NCBI GenBank assembly: GCA_016871175.1
Contig: VFZL01000038.1
Coordinates: 1-39,771 of the forward strand
Source: Acidimicrobiia bacterium
GTDB lineage: Bacteria; Acidobacteriota; Vicinamibacteria; Vicinamibacterales; CAVVIG01
DNA length: 39,771 bases
Reading direction: 5' to 3'
Part shown: piece after piece, positions 1 through 9,698 of the stretch
Layout of the letters: the number at the start of each line of letters is the position of its first letter
Numbering within the stretch: position 1 is the first letter of the stretch
Notes under the pieces: model-generated
The model's database searches: none
The model's input: only the letters and a program-made list of their open reading frames with translations
Told to the model about the DNA's origin: nothing
Program-made: the position numbers and the translations under genes

Positions 1-415
<415 letters not shown>

Positions 416-602
416 AAGCCGTTCGCCATTGCCCGGGGTTGCGCCAGGGCTCCGGCAGAACTGTTTAACGCGAGGCCGATTGGCTCTGCGTTGTTCAATC
501 CGTGTTGTGTGTCGTGGTTTGCCGCCCATCGCCCTCGTCCGGACTGACGACTCGGGTCGACCGACTCTGCGGCACCACGCGCTGACTCTCATTGTCCGCC
601 GC

Positions 603-620
603 CGCTGGCTGACGCCAGCG
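603..620 (-). other. Hairpin in the rRNA leader
   Basis: A perfect inverted repeat has 7-bp arms CGCTGGC/GCCAGCG and a 4-nt loop. It lies between boxA and the 16S 5' end in the transcript. It may help fold or process the leader, but its role is inference. Confidence 0.4.
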
Positions 621-658
621 TCGGCGAGACGGGTTGTGTGTGCTTGCACGCACTATCT

Positions 659-672
659 AGTTTTCAAAGAAC
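659..672 (-). promoter_or_regulatory. boxA antitermination site of the rRNA leader
   Basis: The minus strand reads GTTCTTTGAAAACT, a close match to the bacterial boxA (core TGCTCTTTGAAAA or GTTCTTTGAAAACT) that loads the Nus factors on rRNA transcripts. It lies about 245 nt upstream of the mature 16S 5' end and downstream of the promoter at 772-800, as expected in an rrn leader. Confidence 0.75.
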
Positions 673-771
673 CCGACCGAACGCTCGGGACCAGGCCGCA
701 TCGCAGCCTGCGCCGAACTGCCCCGTCTTGCCGCCGATGTCACCACCGACCGCCTTCTGGGGAACCTTTCA

Positions 772-800
772 AGATTACAGAGGCGGAGGGACCGTGTCAA
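772..800 (-). promoter_or_regulatory. rRNA operon promoter (sigma-70 type)
   Basis: On the minus strand a perfect -35 TTGACA (795-800) is followed by exactly 17 bases and a -10 TAATCT (772-777). Transcription would start near 765 and run through boxA into 16S. The -35 and spacing are ideal, while the -10 matches TATAAT at only three of six positions. Position and direction support the call. Confidence 0.65.
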
Positions 801-924
801 TCACTTTCTGGGCATTTCTTGAGCGCCCGGGCCTGCCCCTCCGACTAGCGAACCCAGGAAATGCTGAGGTTCATTACACCGTTCACCGGCGTTTATCTGC
901 TGATCGATTGGCCCGAGGCCCTCG

Positions 925-2193
925 TCAAGCGAGGCGGAGCAGCGACTGCTGCCGAGCCCCTTTCCGCAGGAGCACCAGCCGCCCTCCCATCGCGCTTGCC
1001 GTCGTCACGCGCTCTTGCGCATCGCTCACCCGACGGTTGTTCACGTAGACACCACCAGACTGGAGCAGGCGGCGAGCCTCGCTCTTCGATGGGGCCAGCT
1101 GCGTCCGGACCAGGAGATCGGCGAGCGGGATTCCGGCGGCCAACTCAACCGCAGGGACCTCCATCGACGGGACGTCATCCAAGACCGCCATCAGGTCGTC
1201 AACCGGCAGGCTCGCGATGTCCTCGCCAAAAAGCAGCGCCGATGCGTGCTCGGCACGCCGGACTTCATCGGCCCCGTGCACGAGCGCGGTGACCTCGCGT
1301 GCCAACACTCGCTGCGCTTCGCGCTTCTCGGGATGTGCGGCCACGGCCGAATACAACTCGTCGATCGCATCGCGCGTGAGGAACGTGAAGAACTTCAGAT
1401 AGCGGATCACGTCCCGATCGTCTGTGTTCAACCAGAACTGATAGAACCGGAATGGCGACGTGCGTTCGCGATCGAGCCAGACTGTACCGGCTTCCGTCTT
1501 CCCGAACTTCGTTCCGGATGCCGAAGCCACCAGCGGCACCACCAGTCCGTGCGTCTTCTTCGATCTGAGTCGGCGAATCAACTCGATACCCGCTGTAATG
1601 TTCCCCCATTGATCGCTCCCGCCCATCTGGGCGTTACACCCGTAGCGATCGAACATCTGCAGAAAGTCGTACGCCTGCAGGAGGAGGTAGCTGAACTCAG
1701 TGTAGGAGATGCCATCCTCGTTCTCGAGCCGCCGGCTCACTGATTCCTTCTGAAGCATCGAGCTCACGGTGAAGTGCTTGCCGACGTCGCGCAGGAACGT
1801 CATCAGATCGAGCGAGCCAAGCCAGTCTACGTTGTTGACGATGCGTGCAGCGTGAGGACCCTCGAAGCGAAGAAAGCGCTCGAGCTGGCCGCGAATTCCA
1901 CCCAGGTTGAGTTCCACCTGCTCGGCCGACTGCAGCGTCCGCTCTTGCGACTTGCCGCTGGGATCGCCGATCATGCCCGTCCCGCCGCCAACGATCGCGA
2001 TGGGCGCGTGACCGGCACGCTGCAAGCGCGCCAGCGTCATCATCTGCAGGAGCGAGCCAACATGAAGACTGGACGCGGTCGGATCAAAGCCGATATACAC
2101 CGTCACGGGACCGGCCCTCAGCAGGTCAAGCAGACCCTCGGTCACGTCGTAGACGAGACCGCGCCAGGTCATCTCGTGAAAGAAGTCGTTCAT
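925..2193 (-). CDS. tyrS: Tyrosyl-tRNA synthetase
   Basis: It charges tRNA-Tyr with tyrosine using ATP in the cytoplasm. The 422-residue product has a class I Rossmann domain with YIGFDPTASSLH at residues 33-44, a HIGH-type motif HVGS (44-47), the tyrosine/tRNA site segment GGSDQWGN (191-198) and a KMSKS-type loop KFGKT (229-233). A C-terminal S4 RNA-binding domain (about 355-415, around SKSEARRLLQSGGVYVN) completes the usual TyrS architecture and length. The ATG at 2193 was chosen because the family starts just before the first helix; an in-frame extension to 2244 adds 17 residues without family character. The gene is divergent from the phosphoesterase at 2259, and its last codons approach the rRNA promoter region. 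Confidence 0.97.
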   Translation of the reverse strand: MNDFFHEMTWRGLVYDVTEGLLDLLRAGPVTVYIGFDPTASSLHVGSLLQMMTLARLQRAGHAPIAIVGGGTGMIGDPSGKSQERTLQSAEQVELNLGGIRGQLERFLRFEGPHAARIVNNVDWLGSLDLMTFLRDVGKHFTVSSMLQKESVSRRLENEDGISYTEFSYLLLQAYDFLQMFDRYGCNAQMGGSDQWGNITAGIELIRRLRSKKTHGLVVPLVASASGTKFGKTEAGTVWLDRERTSPFRFYQFWLNTDDRDVIRYLKFFTFLTRDAIDELYSAVAAHPEKREAQRVLAREVTALVHGADEVRRAEHASALLFGEDIASLPVDDLMAVLDDVPSMEVPAVELAAGIPLADLLVRTQLAPSKSEARRLLQSGGVYVNNRRVSDAQERVTTASAMGGRLVLLRKGARQQSLLRLA

Positions 2194-2245
2194 GTGGGGC
2201 TCGCAGGCTCGACCGTGCGCCGGACTCCTGCGCGTCGGCCGCACT

Positions 2246-2254
2246 ACTATATCA
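2246..2254 (-). promoter_or_regulatory. Possible extended -10 promoter of tyrS
   Basis: The minus strand reads TGATATAGT, an extended -10 (TGn plus TATAGT, 5/6 to TATAAT), which would start transcription about 45 nt before the tyrS ATG. No good -35 is visible. The AT-rich core is shared with a possible -10 for the divergent gene. Confidence 0.35.
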
Positions 2255-2258
2255 GTCG

Positions 2259-3074
2259 ATGGACATCAGCCGGCGGACCGTCCTGAAGTCGTTCCTCGCC
2301 GCCGGCGTCGGCGGTGTCACGGGCGTGGCCGCGTACGGCTTCGTCTATGAGCAGCGGGCTCTCATATGCACTCGGCAGGCAATGACCGTCTCGGGTTGGC
2401 CCGCCGCTCTCTCCGGATTTCGCATCGGCTTCATGACGGACATCCACCGAAGCCAATGGGTCTCCGAGATCGACGTTCGCCACGCGGTGGACCGCCTGAT
2501 GGCCGAACAGCCGGACCTCATCGTCCTGGGCGGGGACTACGTGACGTTCGCCGATCGTCGCTACATCGCAGCGGCCGCTGAAGCGCTGGCACGACTCGCC
2601 GCGCCACACGGCGTATTCGCGGTACTCGGCAATCACGACGACGACCGTGAGGTACCCGCAGCGCTGTCACGACAAGGGATTGAAGTCCTGCGTGACGCGA
2701 GAACGGAGCGGCGCGTGCGCAATGAGCGTATCGATCTGATCGGGATTCGATACTGGACGAGGCGTGGCACCGACATCGCCGCTGCCGCGCGCGGCGCCAG
2801 CCCTCACGCGATACTGCTCGCCCACGACCCACGACGGCTCAGAGAAGCGGCAGCGCTCAAGATCCCCTTCGTGCTTTCGGGCCACACGCATGGCGGGCAG
2901 GTCGTGCTCCCGGTCCTCGGCGCGGTCGCCGCGCGTAAGTTCCCCGTCGTGGCGGGCCCTGCGTCCCTTGGCGCGACACGCATCTTCGTCAGCCGCGGCG
3001 TGGGAACCGTCTACGTCCCGGTCCGGATCTCTTGTCCGCCAGAGGTCGTCGTCCTGGCGCTCCAGTCGGCTTAA
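2259..3074 (+). CDS. Tat-exported calcineurin-like metallophosphoesterase
   Basis: This 271-residue metal-dependent phosphoesterase resembles the YkuE/YaeI group, several of which act at the membrane on lipid or nucleotide phosphates. The N-terminus has a twin-arginine signal (SRRTVLKSFLAAG, residues 4-16) with a hydrophobic stretch to about residue 30, so export in folded form is likely. The metal-site motifs appear in order: D61-x-H63, GGD (91-93), GNHDD (124-128), LAHD (187-190) and SGHTHGGQ (207-214). It stands alone, divergent from tyrS and convergent with purN. The start has no Shine-Dalgarno sequence; an AT-rich TACTAT lies about 8 bases before the ATG. The substrate cannot be told from sequence. 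Confidence 0.9.
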   Translation: MDISRRTVLKSFLAAGVGGVTGVAAYGFVYEQRALICTRQAMTVSGWPAALSGFRIGFMTDIHRSQWVSEIDVRHAVDRLMAEQPDLIVLGGDYVTFADRRYIAAAAEALARLAAPHGVFAVLGNHDDDREVPAALSRQGIEVLRDARTERRVRNERIDLIGIRYWTRRGTDIAAAARGASPHAILLAHDPRRLREAAALKIPFVLSGHTHGGQVVLPVLGAVAARKFPVVAGPASLGATRIFVSRGVGTVYVPVRISCPPEVVVLALQSA

Positions 3075-3120
3075 GCAATCGGGGCAGCCGCGCGAGAGGA
3101 GCCCGACGCCGCCGAACGGA

Positions 3121-3744
3121 CTACGTCGAAAGGCGGGGCGCGTGGCGCACGAACCGGCGGCCCTCAATCGTCCATCCTCCGTCGAGGACCGCCTTGATGG
3201 CTTCTGGATAGATCCGGTGCTCTTCGACCAGGATTCGCGTCGCGAGCGTCTCAGGCGTGTCGTTGTCGAGGACGGGGACCGCCGCCTGCTCCACGATTGG
3301 TCCGTCGTCGAGTCCGGGCGTGACGACATGAACGGTGGCGCCGCTGAGACGCACGCCGTGCGCGAGGGCCTGCGCCTGGGCCTCCAGGCCGGGAAACGCG
3401 GGGAGCAATGACGGATGAACGTTCAGCACCCGCTGCGGATAGGCCTCGAGCAGCGCGGGGCCGACGAGACGCATGTACCCGGCGAGGCAGACCAGGTCGA
3501 CACCGCGCGCGCGCAGCGCCTCCGCTACCGCGCGATCATACGCGTCTCGGTCGGGGTAGTCCTTGGGACGAATGACGAGTCTCTCGACCCCCGCTGCTGC
3601 CGCGCGCTCGAGTCCGCCCGCATCGGATCGATTCGAGATGACCAGGCTGACACTCGCGTCGAGTCGACCGGATGCGATGGCGTCAATGATCGCCTGCAGG
3701 TTGCTGCCGCGACCCGAGATGAGGACCCCCAATCGACGGTCCAT
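3121..3744 (-). CDS. purN: Phosphoribosylglycinamide formyltransferase PurN
   Basis: It transfers a formyl group from 10-formyl-THF to GAR, giving FGAR, the third step of purine synthesis. The 207-residue protein has the family motifs: GRGSN near residue 11, the catalytic segment NVHPSLLPAF carrying the active-site Asn and His, and GLDDGPI with the catalytic Asp. The length is typical (E. coli about 212). The ATG at 3744 overlaps the purM stop (TGATG); a GTG three bases upstream is equally in frame. It is the last gene of the purine operon. Its stop is 46 bases from the end of the convergent phosphoesterase, with no clear terminator between them. Confidence 0.97.
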   Translation of the reverse strand: MDRRLGVLISGRGSNLQAIIDAIASGRLDASVSLVISNRSDAGGLERAAAAGVERLVIRPKDYPDRDAYDRAVAEALRARGVDLVCLAGYMRLVGPALLEAYPQRVLNVHPSLLPAFPGLEAQAQALAHGVRLSGATVHVVTPGLDDGPIVEQAAVPVLDNDTPETLATRILVEEHRIYPEAIKAVLDGGWTIEGRRFVRHAPRLST

Positions 3745-4766
3745 CACTGATACCGAACGCCGCTCCCACGTTCCACGGCGCCAATGACGGCCGCCGTGCC
3801 TTCTCCCGCTGCAGTCAGGCCGTCAAACACCGCCTGCGTGTCTCGCTCGCCACACACGACGATGAGGCCCACGCCCATGTTGAAGGCGCGCAGCATCTCC
3901 GCGTCCTCCACCCTCCCGAGTCGCTGAATCAGGCGAAAGAGTGGCGGAACCGTCCACGTGCGGCGATCGACGACGGCGCCGCACCCCGCTGGCAGCACTC
4001 GGGGCAGGTTTTCGGTGATGCCGCCACCGGTGATGTGCGCCATGCCCTTGACGAGTGTCGCAGCGAGGAGCGGCCGCACTGGGCGCAGGTAGGAGCGATG
4101 TGTCGCCAGGAGTGCCTCGCCGACCGACATGCCGAGCTCGGCCTGATGCGTCGAGGGCGACAGGCCGGCGACGTCGAACAGCACGCGCCGCGCGAGCGAA
4201 TAGCCGTTCGTGTGCAACCCGGAAGACTGAAGGCCAATCAGCACGTCGCCAGGCGCGACTCGGCGCCCATCGACAATGCTGGCACGTTCAACCGCACCAA
4301 CGATGAAGCCGGCGATGTCGTATTCACCGTCCGCGTAGAACCCTGGCATCTCGGCGGTCTCACCACCGATGAGCGCGCAGCCATTCTCACCGCACGCACG
4401 CGCGACGCCCGCGATCACCTGCTCGGCCACGTCGGGAGAGAGTCGGCTCGTCGCCAAGTAGTCGAGGAAGAAGAGCGGAGAGGCCCCTTGAACCAAGATG
4501 TCGTTCACACAGTGATTGACGAGGTCCGCGCCGATGGTGTCGTGCCGCCCCGTCATGAAGGCGACCTTCAACTTGGTGCCGACGCCGTCGGCACTCGACA
4601 CCAACACCGGCTCACGAAACTGCAGCGGATCCAACGCGAACAGACCACCAAAGGATCCGATGTCCGAGAGCACACCACGCGTGAAGGTGGCCCTCGCGAG
4701 CGACTTGATACGTCTGACCGTTTCGTTGCCCGCGTCGATGTCGACGCCCGACTGTCGATAATCCAT
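3744..4766 (-). CDS. purM: Phosphoribosylformylglycinamidine cyclo-ligase (AIR synthetase)
   Basis: It closes the imidazole ring, converting FGAM and ATP to AIR. The 340-residue product has the PurM signature N-terminus (GVDIDAGNETVRRIK), the ATP-site loop SADGVGTKLKVA, GGETAEMPGFY and the C-terminal AHITGGGITENLPRVLP. Length and motif order are those of bacterial PurM. Its ATG lies directly after the stop of the HEAT-repeat gene (stop 4769-4767, start 4766), and its own stop overlaps the purN start, so translation through all three genes is probably coupled. Confidence 0.98.
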   Translation of the reverse strand: MDYRQSGVDIDAGNETVRRIKSLARATFTRGVLSDIGSFGGLFALDPLQFREPVLVSSADGVGTKLKVAFMTGRHDTIGADLVNHCVNDILVQGASPLFFLDYLATSRLSPDVAEQVIAGVARACGENGCALIGGETAEMPGFYADGEYDIAGFIVGAVERASIVDGRRVAPGDVLIGLQSSGLHTNGYSLARRVLFDVAGLSPSTHQAELGMSVGEALLATHRSYLRPVRPLLAATLVKGMAHITGGGITENLPRVLPAGCGAVVDRRTWTVPPLFRLIQRLGRVEDAEMLRAFNMGVGLIVVCGERDTQAVFDGLTAAGEGTAAVIGAVERGSGVRYQ

Positions 4767-5984
4767 CTAGAAGTCCAGATCTCGAATGAGCGACTTCATG
4801 AATACCCTGGACGGCGAACCTTCTTGGGCGCTCCAGTACCCGCGCCGAACGAACGCGAAGAAGTGCTCTTCGTCCAGGTCTTCCTCCAGCATGTCGAACC
4901 CCTCGCCAACCAGCGCCAGCGCGGCCTTGCGATCCGGGTGTGCCTCCAGCACCGGCAGCATGACGGCCGTGTTTCTCAGCGCGACCGTCGCAGCCGCCAA
5001 CGCCACCGGTGCGCGAGTCGAATCCTGCGAAGGGACGCCGACCGCGAGGAGCGCCTGTGCGGCCGTCGGTCGACCCTTGACTGCGAGCGCCGCCAGCCCA
5101 TTGGCGGCGTTACGCAGTAAGGCTTGGAACCCTGCGTGGCGATCAGAGAACTTCAGCGTCTCAATGAGGAAGCCTTCGTGCGATCCGCAATTGACCTCCA
5201 GAAGGCAGATGCCTGCCGCAATCGCCGGTTGACGCGCGCGTGGCGCGCTGCGCTGCAATCCCGCAAGCGCCTCAAGGGATCGCTTATCGCCGATCCGGCC
5301 CAGCGCGATCGCGGCATTGTCCTGCAGTGGCCCATCCTGCAGAGCAACTTTCGTGATCGCGTCCAGCGCGTATTGGGCCTTGTGCTCCCCAAGCGCTTCG
5401 ATGACGGCGCTTCGAAAAAGACCCTCGCCTCGCCCGACGTCACGGACGAGCGGTCCCTGCACCCGGGGATCGCTGCCGTGGGCCGCCAACGCGCGCACTA
5501 GGGCGGGTCGAACAAACTCCGCCACTTCTGTGTCCAACGCAGCGAAAAGCTGGGGCACCAGCGCCGGGTCTGGATTGCGCTCGAGATAGCGATACGCCAC
5601 CGTGCGCAGCCGATCATTCTGGCTGACCAAGGACTCGCGTACGGCATCGCGCGTTCGCACATCGTTGAAGCCGGTCAAGAGCACGAGCGCGCGAAACCGG
5701 ACGTATCCGTCTCGGTGCTCGGCGACAGCCTGCAGCAGCGCGGGAACCGCCTGGGGGCCAGGCACGCGGCGCACGAGGCTCGACGCAGCGATTCGAATGT
5801 CGTAGTTCAGATCCCCAAGCTGATCGATCGCCCGCGCAAGCTCTCCAGCGGGTATCTGCCGGGGTGCCTTCGGCTCGGCCGTCCGAGACTGACTCGAGGC
5901 GCCGCCGACGCACAGCAAGAGAACGGCGCAGGTAGCGGGCACAAGCCCGCCGCACGGCCGTAAACGGGGAAACCAGAACGACAT
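4767..5984 (-). CDS. Exported HEAT-repeat protein within the purine operon
   Basis: The function is not recognised. The 405-residue product has a hydrophobic signal-like N-terminus (about residues 14-31, ending near GASSQS) and is then built from repeated helical pairs of HEAT type. The units are visible as segments such as AVPALLQAVAEHRDGYVRFRAL, RDAVRESL...LRTVAYRYL and ALDAITKV...DNAAIALGRIGDKRSLEAL. It lies between purF (3-base gap) and purM (no gap), so it is co-transcribed with purine genes although the predicted location is outside the cytoplasm. Proteins of this build often act as binding scaffolds. No catalytic motif is visible, and the last ~60 residues (LEEDLDEEHFFAFVRRGYW) are acidic and aromatic, and look less repeat-like. 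Confidence 0.75.
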   Translation of the reverse strand: MSFWFPRLRPCGGLVPATCAVLLLCVGGASSQSRTAEPKAPRQIPAGELARAIDQLGDLNYDIRIAASSLVRRVPGPQAVPALLQAVAEHRDGYVRFRALVLLTGFNDVRTRDAVRESLVSQNDRLRTVAYRYLERNPDPALVPQLFAALDTEVAEFVRPALVRALAAHGSDPRVQGPLVRDVGRGEGLFRSAVIEALGEHKAQYALDAITKVALQDGPLQDNAAIALGRIGDKRSLEALAGLQRSAPRARQPAIAAGICLLEVNCGSHEGFLIETLKFSDRHAGFQALLRNAANGLAALAVKGRPTAAQALLAVGVPSQDSTRAPVALAAATVALRNTAVMLPVLEAHPDRKAALALVGEGFDMLEEDLDEEHFFAFVRRGYWSAQEGSPSRVFMKSLIRDLDF

Positions 5985-5987
5985 CGT

Positions 5988-7418
5988 TCAGCTCGAAACG
6001 GGCTCCTTCTCGATCTTGTCCAGCTTCAAGGCGAGCTGCAGGTACGAACGTTCGTTCTGCGGGAACACGACAGGGTACACGCCGGTATAGCACGAGGTGC
6101 AGTAGTGCTGACAGCCGCTCCCTACAGACCTGAGCAGGCCCTCCAAGCTCAGGTAGCCGAGGGTGTCCGCTTCCACGAAGTCGCGAATGCCTTCGACCGA
6201 GTGCGTCGCGCCGATGAGCTCCGACTTGCTCGGCGTATCGACGCCGTAGTAGCAGGGAGAGATCGTCGGAGGACAGCTGATGCGCAGGTGCACCTCTCGC
6301 GCGCCGGCCGCGCGGACCATCTTGACGATCTTCCTGCTCGTCGTGCCCCGCACGATCGAGTCGTCGACGAGCACAACCCGCTGGCCATCCAGGATGCTGC
6401 GGACGGGATTGAGCTTGACCTTCACGCCGAAGTGGCGAATGGACGATTGCGGCTGGATGAACGTTCGGCCCACGTAGTGATTGCGAATGAGCCCCATCCG
6501 CAAAGGGATGCCGGATGCCTCCGCATAACCCATTGCCGCGCAGACCCCAGAGTCTGGCAGCGGCACGACGACATCGGCGATGGCGGGCTGCTCCCGCGCC
6601 AGCTCGCGCCCCAAATTGGTGCGAATCTCGTTGACGCTGCGACCGAACACATCGCTGTCCGGACGCGCGAAGTACACATGCTCGAAGACGCAGTGGGAGA
6701 GCGGCGCCGCCGGGAACGGCTTGAACGAACGGAGGCCGCTGCGATCGATCACGAGCAACTCCCCCGGCTCGACGTCGCGAATGTACGTCGCGCCGATGAG
6801 ATCCATCGCACACGTTTCCGAACAGACGACGTACGCATCACCGAGCCGACCGAAGGCCAATGGCCTGAACCCGTGAGGGTCACGAACGGCCATCAGTTTG
6901 TCGCGAGTCATGAGCACGAGGGAGAACGCACCCTGGAGCTGCGAGATCGACTCGACTAAGGCGTCCTGAGCGGTGGGGGCTTTCGACCGTGCGTACAGGT
7001 GCAACACCACCTCGGTGTCGGTGCTCGACTGGAAGATCGAGCCCTGCAGCACCAAGTGCTCGCGAAGCTCACCCGCGTTGACGAGGTTGCCGTTATGGCC
7101 GATGGCAATCTGGCCGTGTGCGCAATCGATGAGGATCGGCTGGGCATTGGCGAGACGACTCTCTCCGGCGGTCGAGTACCGCACGTGGCCCATCGCCAGG
7201 TCGCCTGGCAGCTTCGCCAGCGTCTCACCGTTGATGGTGTCAGCGATATAGCCCATCGCGCGTGAGACCCGGACCTGCTCGCCATCCGATGCCGCGATGC
7301 CTGCGCTCTCTTGCCCGCGATGCTGGAGCGCATAGAGCCCCAGGTAGGTCATGTTGGCCGCTTCGGGATGTCCGAAGATGCCGAAGACACCGCATTCGTC
7401 TTTGAACTTGTCCAGCAT
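5988..7418 (-). CDS. purF: Amidophosphoribosyltransferase PurF
   Basis: This is the first committed step of purine synthesis: PRPP plus glutamine gives phosphoribosylamine. The 476-residue product begins MLDKFKDECGVFG, so Cys9 would become the N-terminal nucleophile after removal of a short propeptide, as in the Bacillus type. The N-terminal Ntn glutaminase domain (about 9-240) is followed by a phosphoribosyltransferase domain with the PRPP loop VVLVDDSIVRGTT. Four cysteines match the [4Fe-4S]-containing subfamily: one in LSHCVFEHVYF, one in RISCPP and two in YCTSCYTG. It is preceded by purL (21-base gap) and followed by the HEAT gene (3-base gap). Confidence 0.98.
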   Translation of the reverse strand: MLDKFKDECGVFGIFGHPEAANMTYLGLYALQHRGQESAGIAASDGEQVRVSRAMGYIADTINGETLAKLPGDLAMGHVRYSTAGESRLANAQPILIDCAHGQIAIGHNGNLVNAGELREHLVLQGSIFQSSTDTEVVLHLYARSKAPTAQDALVESISQLQGAFSLVLMTRDKLMAVRDPHGFRPLAFGRLGDAYVVCSETCAMDLIGATYIRDVEPGELLVIDRSGLRSFKPFPAAPLSHCVFEHVYFARPDSDVFGRSVNEIRTNLGRELAREQPAIADVVVPLPDSGVCAAMGYAEASGIPLRMGLIRNHYVGRTFIQPQSSIRHFGVKVKLNPVRSILDGQRVVLVDDSIVRGTTSRKIVKMVRAAGAREVHLRISCPPTISPCYYGVDTPSKSELIGATHSVEGIRDFVEADTLGYLSLEGLLRSVGSGCQHYCTSCYTGVYPVVFPQNERSYLQLALKLDKIEKEPVSS

Positions 7419-7439
7419 GCGTGTCCTTCGTCGGTCTGG

Positions 7440-9689
7440 TTAGGCGACGCGCTGGGTGAATCGATCAGCGATGGCCGACGCCCACGGCCGCTCCGCCTCT
7501 TCCACCTGAAGGTCGACTGCTGTGCGGCCGCCAATCGCGATCCTGAGCCGGCCGCCGCCGGTGTTCCCGATGACGCGCGCGGGCACGCCTGCGGCCGTCG
7601 CCCGCGCCAGGACTGCGGGCACGTCGCTCGCTCGTGCTGACACGACAATACGTGAGGCCGACTCACCGAACAAGGCCCCAGCATCATTGATGGTGTCTCG
7701 CGAGCTGACGCGGACACCATCAATCTGGACATCCGCACCGACCCGCGCGTCGAAACAGCACTCCGCCAAAGCGACGGCTAGTCCGCCGTCCGAGCAATCG
7801 TGGGCCGATCGGACCAGCCTGGAGTCGGCCAGCCCGACAATCAGCGTCTGCAGCGCTCGCTCCTTGTCCAGGTCAAGGCTGGGCGGCGTTCCCTTGACGA
7901 TGCCGTGAACCGTCGCGAGGTATTCGCTGCCCCCCAGCTCGCCGTGCCCTTCTCCGAGCAACACAATCGCGTCGTCGGGGCCGACGAACCGGCGGCCCAG
8001 GGCTCGGTCGGCATGCGGCAACAAGCCCACGACGCCCACGACCGGCGTCGGGAAGATCGCCTTCCCGTCGGTTTCGTTGTAGAGGCTCACGTTGCCGCCC
8101 GTGATGGGAATCGAGAGCGCGCGGCACGCGCTCCCCAAGCCCTCGACAGCCTGCGCGAACTGCCACATAATCGCGGGCTTCTCGGGATTACCGAAGTTCA
8201 GGCAGTTGGTCGCCCCGAGGGGTCGGGCCCCCGCGCACGCGACATTGCGGGCTGCTTCAGCTAGCGCGTGCATCGCGCCCAGGCGTGGATCCAAGTAACA
8301 GTAACGGCTGTTGCAGTCCACCGACATCGCCAGCGCCGCGTCAGTTCCCTTCACGCGCAACACGCCGGCGCCCATGCCGGGCAGGACCACGGTGTTGGTC
8401 TGGACCATGTGGTCGTACTGCCGGTAGATCCACCGCTTGCTGGCAATCGAGGGCGATCCGAGGATGAGCAGGAGCACGCGGTTAGTCGTCGCGACGTCCG
8501 GCGCCGACGCGATTGGCAGCGCCTCCAGATCCAGTGTCTGCGCCGTCTCGAGGGACGCGGGCCGCTCCGTTGGGCGCCGATAGACGGGAGCTTCGTCGGT
8601 CAAGGCGCGATTCGGAATCTCGGCAACAACGGCGCCGCGCTCCTTGACGCGCAACATCCCATCCGCCGTCACCTCGCCGATGCGAACGGCGTGGAGATCC
8701 CATTTCTCGAAGATTCGCTCGACTTCGGCTTCACACCCTTTCTTCACGACGAGCAGCATCCGCTCCTGCGATTCCGACAACATGATCTCGTAAGGCGTCA
8801 TGCCGGTCTCGCGCTGTGGCACGTGGGACACGTCGATCTCAACACCGGCGCCGCCACGTGAACCCATTTCCGTCGTCGAGCATGTCAATCCGGCGGCCCC
8901 CATGTCCTGGATACCGATGAGCGCGTCGGTCTGCATCACCTCGAGACAGGCCTCGAGCAGCAGCTTCTCCATGAACGGGTCGCCAACCTGGACCGCGGGC
9001 CGCTTCTCGGCGCTCCTCTCATCGAACTCGGCCGAGGCCATCGTGGCGCCGTGAATGCCGTCGCGTCCCGTCTTGGCCCCAACATAGTAGACAGGATTGC
9101 CAACGCCGGAGGCGACGCCTTTGATGATGTCGCTCGTCTTGGCGATCCCGATACAGAACACGTTGACGAGCGGATTCCCTGCGTAGCAAGGATCGAAGGC
9201 GACCTCGCCGCCAACGGTCGGAATGCCGATGCTGTTGCCATAGCCGGCGATGCCGGCGACCACCCCTTCGAGGAGTCGCTTGGTCCCGGGTGCGTCGAGC
9301 GCGCCGAAGCGCAGCGAGTTCAACAGGCCGATGGGCCTCGCCCCCATCGTAAAGATGTCGCGAATGATCCCGCCCACACCAGTCGCCGCGCCTTGATACG
9401 GCTCGATGAACGACGGGTGATTGTGCGATTCGATCTTGAAGACCGCCGCCAGGCCGTTGCCGATGTCGACGGCGCCGGCGTTCTCACCGGGCCCTTGCAC
9501 GACCTGGGGCCCCTCGGTCGGGAGCGTTCGCAAGTGGACGCGCGAGCTCTTGTAGCTGCAATGCTCCGACCACATTACGGAGAAGATGCCGAGCTCGGTG
9601 ATGTTGGGCTCTCGTCCGAGAAAGCCGACGATGCGGTGGTACTCGTCTGGGGTGACACCGTGACGTTCGAGAACCGTCGCGTCGATCAT
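7440..9689 (-). CDS. purL: Phosphoribosylformylglycinamidine synthase large subunit PurL
   Basis: This is the ATP-dependent synthetase half of the FGAM synthase complex, which works with PurQ (glutaminase) and PurS. The 749-residue length is that of the small PurL type, which needs separate PurQ and PurS; both are encoded just upstream. Visible motifs include [14 protein letters not shown] near residues 37-50, the ATP/metal segment [36 protein letters not shown]-like [18 protein letters not shown], and the second-half [15 protein letters not shown]. The ATG at 9689 lies 9 bases after the purQ stop. Confidence 0.98.
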   Translation of the reverse strand: MIDATVLERHGVTPDEYHRIVGFLGREPNITELGIFSVMWSEHCSYKSSRVHLRTLPTEGPQVVQGPGENAGAVDIGNGLAAVFKIESHNHPSFIEPYQGAATGVGGIIRDIFTMGARPIGLLNSLRFGALDAPGTKRLLEGVVAGIAGYGNSIGIPTVGGEVAFDPCYAGNPLVNVFCIGIAKTSDIIKGVASGVGNPVYYVGAKTGRDGIHGATMASAEFDERSAEKRPAVQVGDPFMEKLLLEACLEVMQTDALIGIQDMGAAGLTCSTTEMGSRGGAGVEIDVSHVPQRETGMTPYEIMLSESQERMLLVVKKGCEAEVERIFEKWDLHAVRIGEVTADGMLRVKERGAVVAEIPNRALTDEAPVYRRPTERPASLETAQTLDLEALPIASAPDVATTNRVLLLILGSPSIASKRWIYRQYDHMVQTNTVVLPGMGAGVLRVKGTDAALAMSVDCNSRYCYLDPRLGAMHALAEAARNVACAGARPLGATNCLNFGNPEKPAIMWQFAQAVEGLGSACRALSIPITGGNVSLYNETDGKAIFPTPVVGVVGLLPHADRALGRRFVGPDDAIVLLGEGHGELGGSEYLATVHGIVKGTPPSLDLDKERALQTLIVGLADSRLVRSAHDCSDGGLAVALAECCFDARVGADVQIDGVRVSSRDTINDAGALFGESASRIVVSARASDVPAVLARATAAGVPARVIGNTGGGRLRIAIGGRTAVDLQVEEAERPWASAIADRFTQRVA

Positions 9690-9698
9690 GACTGGGCT

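Larger units (their letters stand above)
416..924 (-). other. rRNA leader and promoter region, no protein gene
   Basis: This 509-base stretch between the 16S 5' end and the tyrS stop codon has no convincing coding region; the open frames across it have no family resemblance. It holds the rRNA promoter (772-800), a boxA antitermination site (659-672), a perfect 7-bp hairpin (603-620) and the untranslated leader of about 350 nt. The segment from about 800 to 924 is upstream DNA of the rRNA promoter and the 3' flank of tyrS. I see no strong tyrS terminator there: a short CCTCG/CGAGG stem overlaps the tyrS stop but has no T-run. Confidence 0.6.

Noticed and set aside
4035-5120. 361-codon plus-strand open frame opposite purM and the HEAT gene
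   Set aside because: It covers the opposite strand of purM, which is certain, and its translation is low-complexity and Arg-rich.
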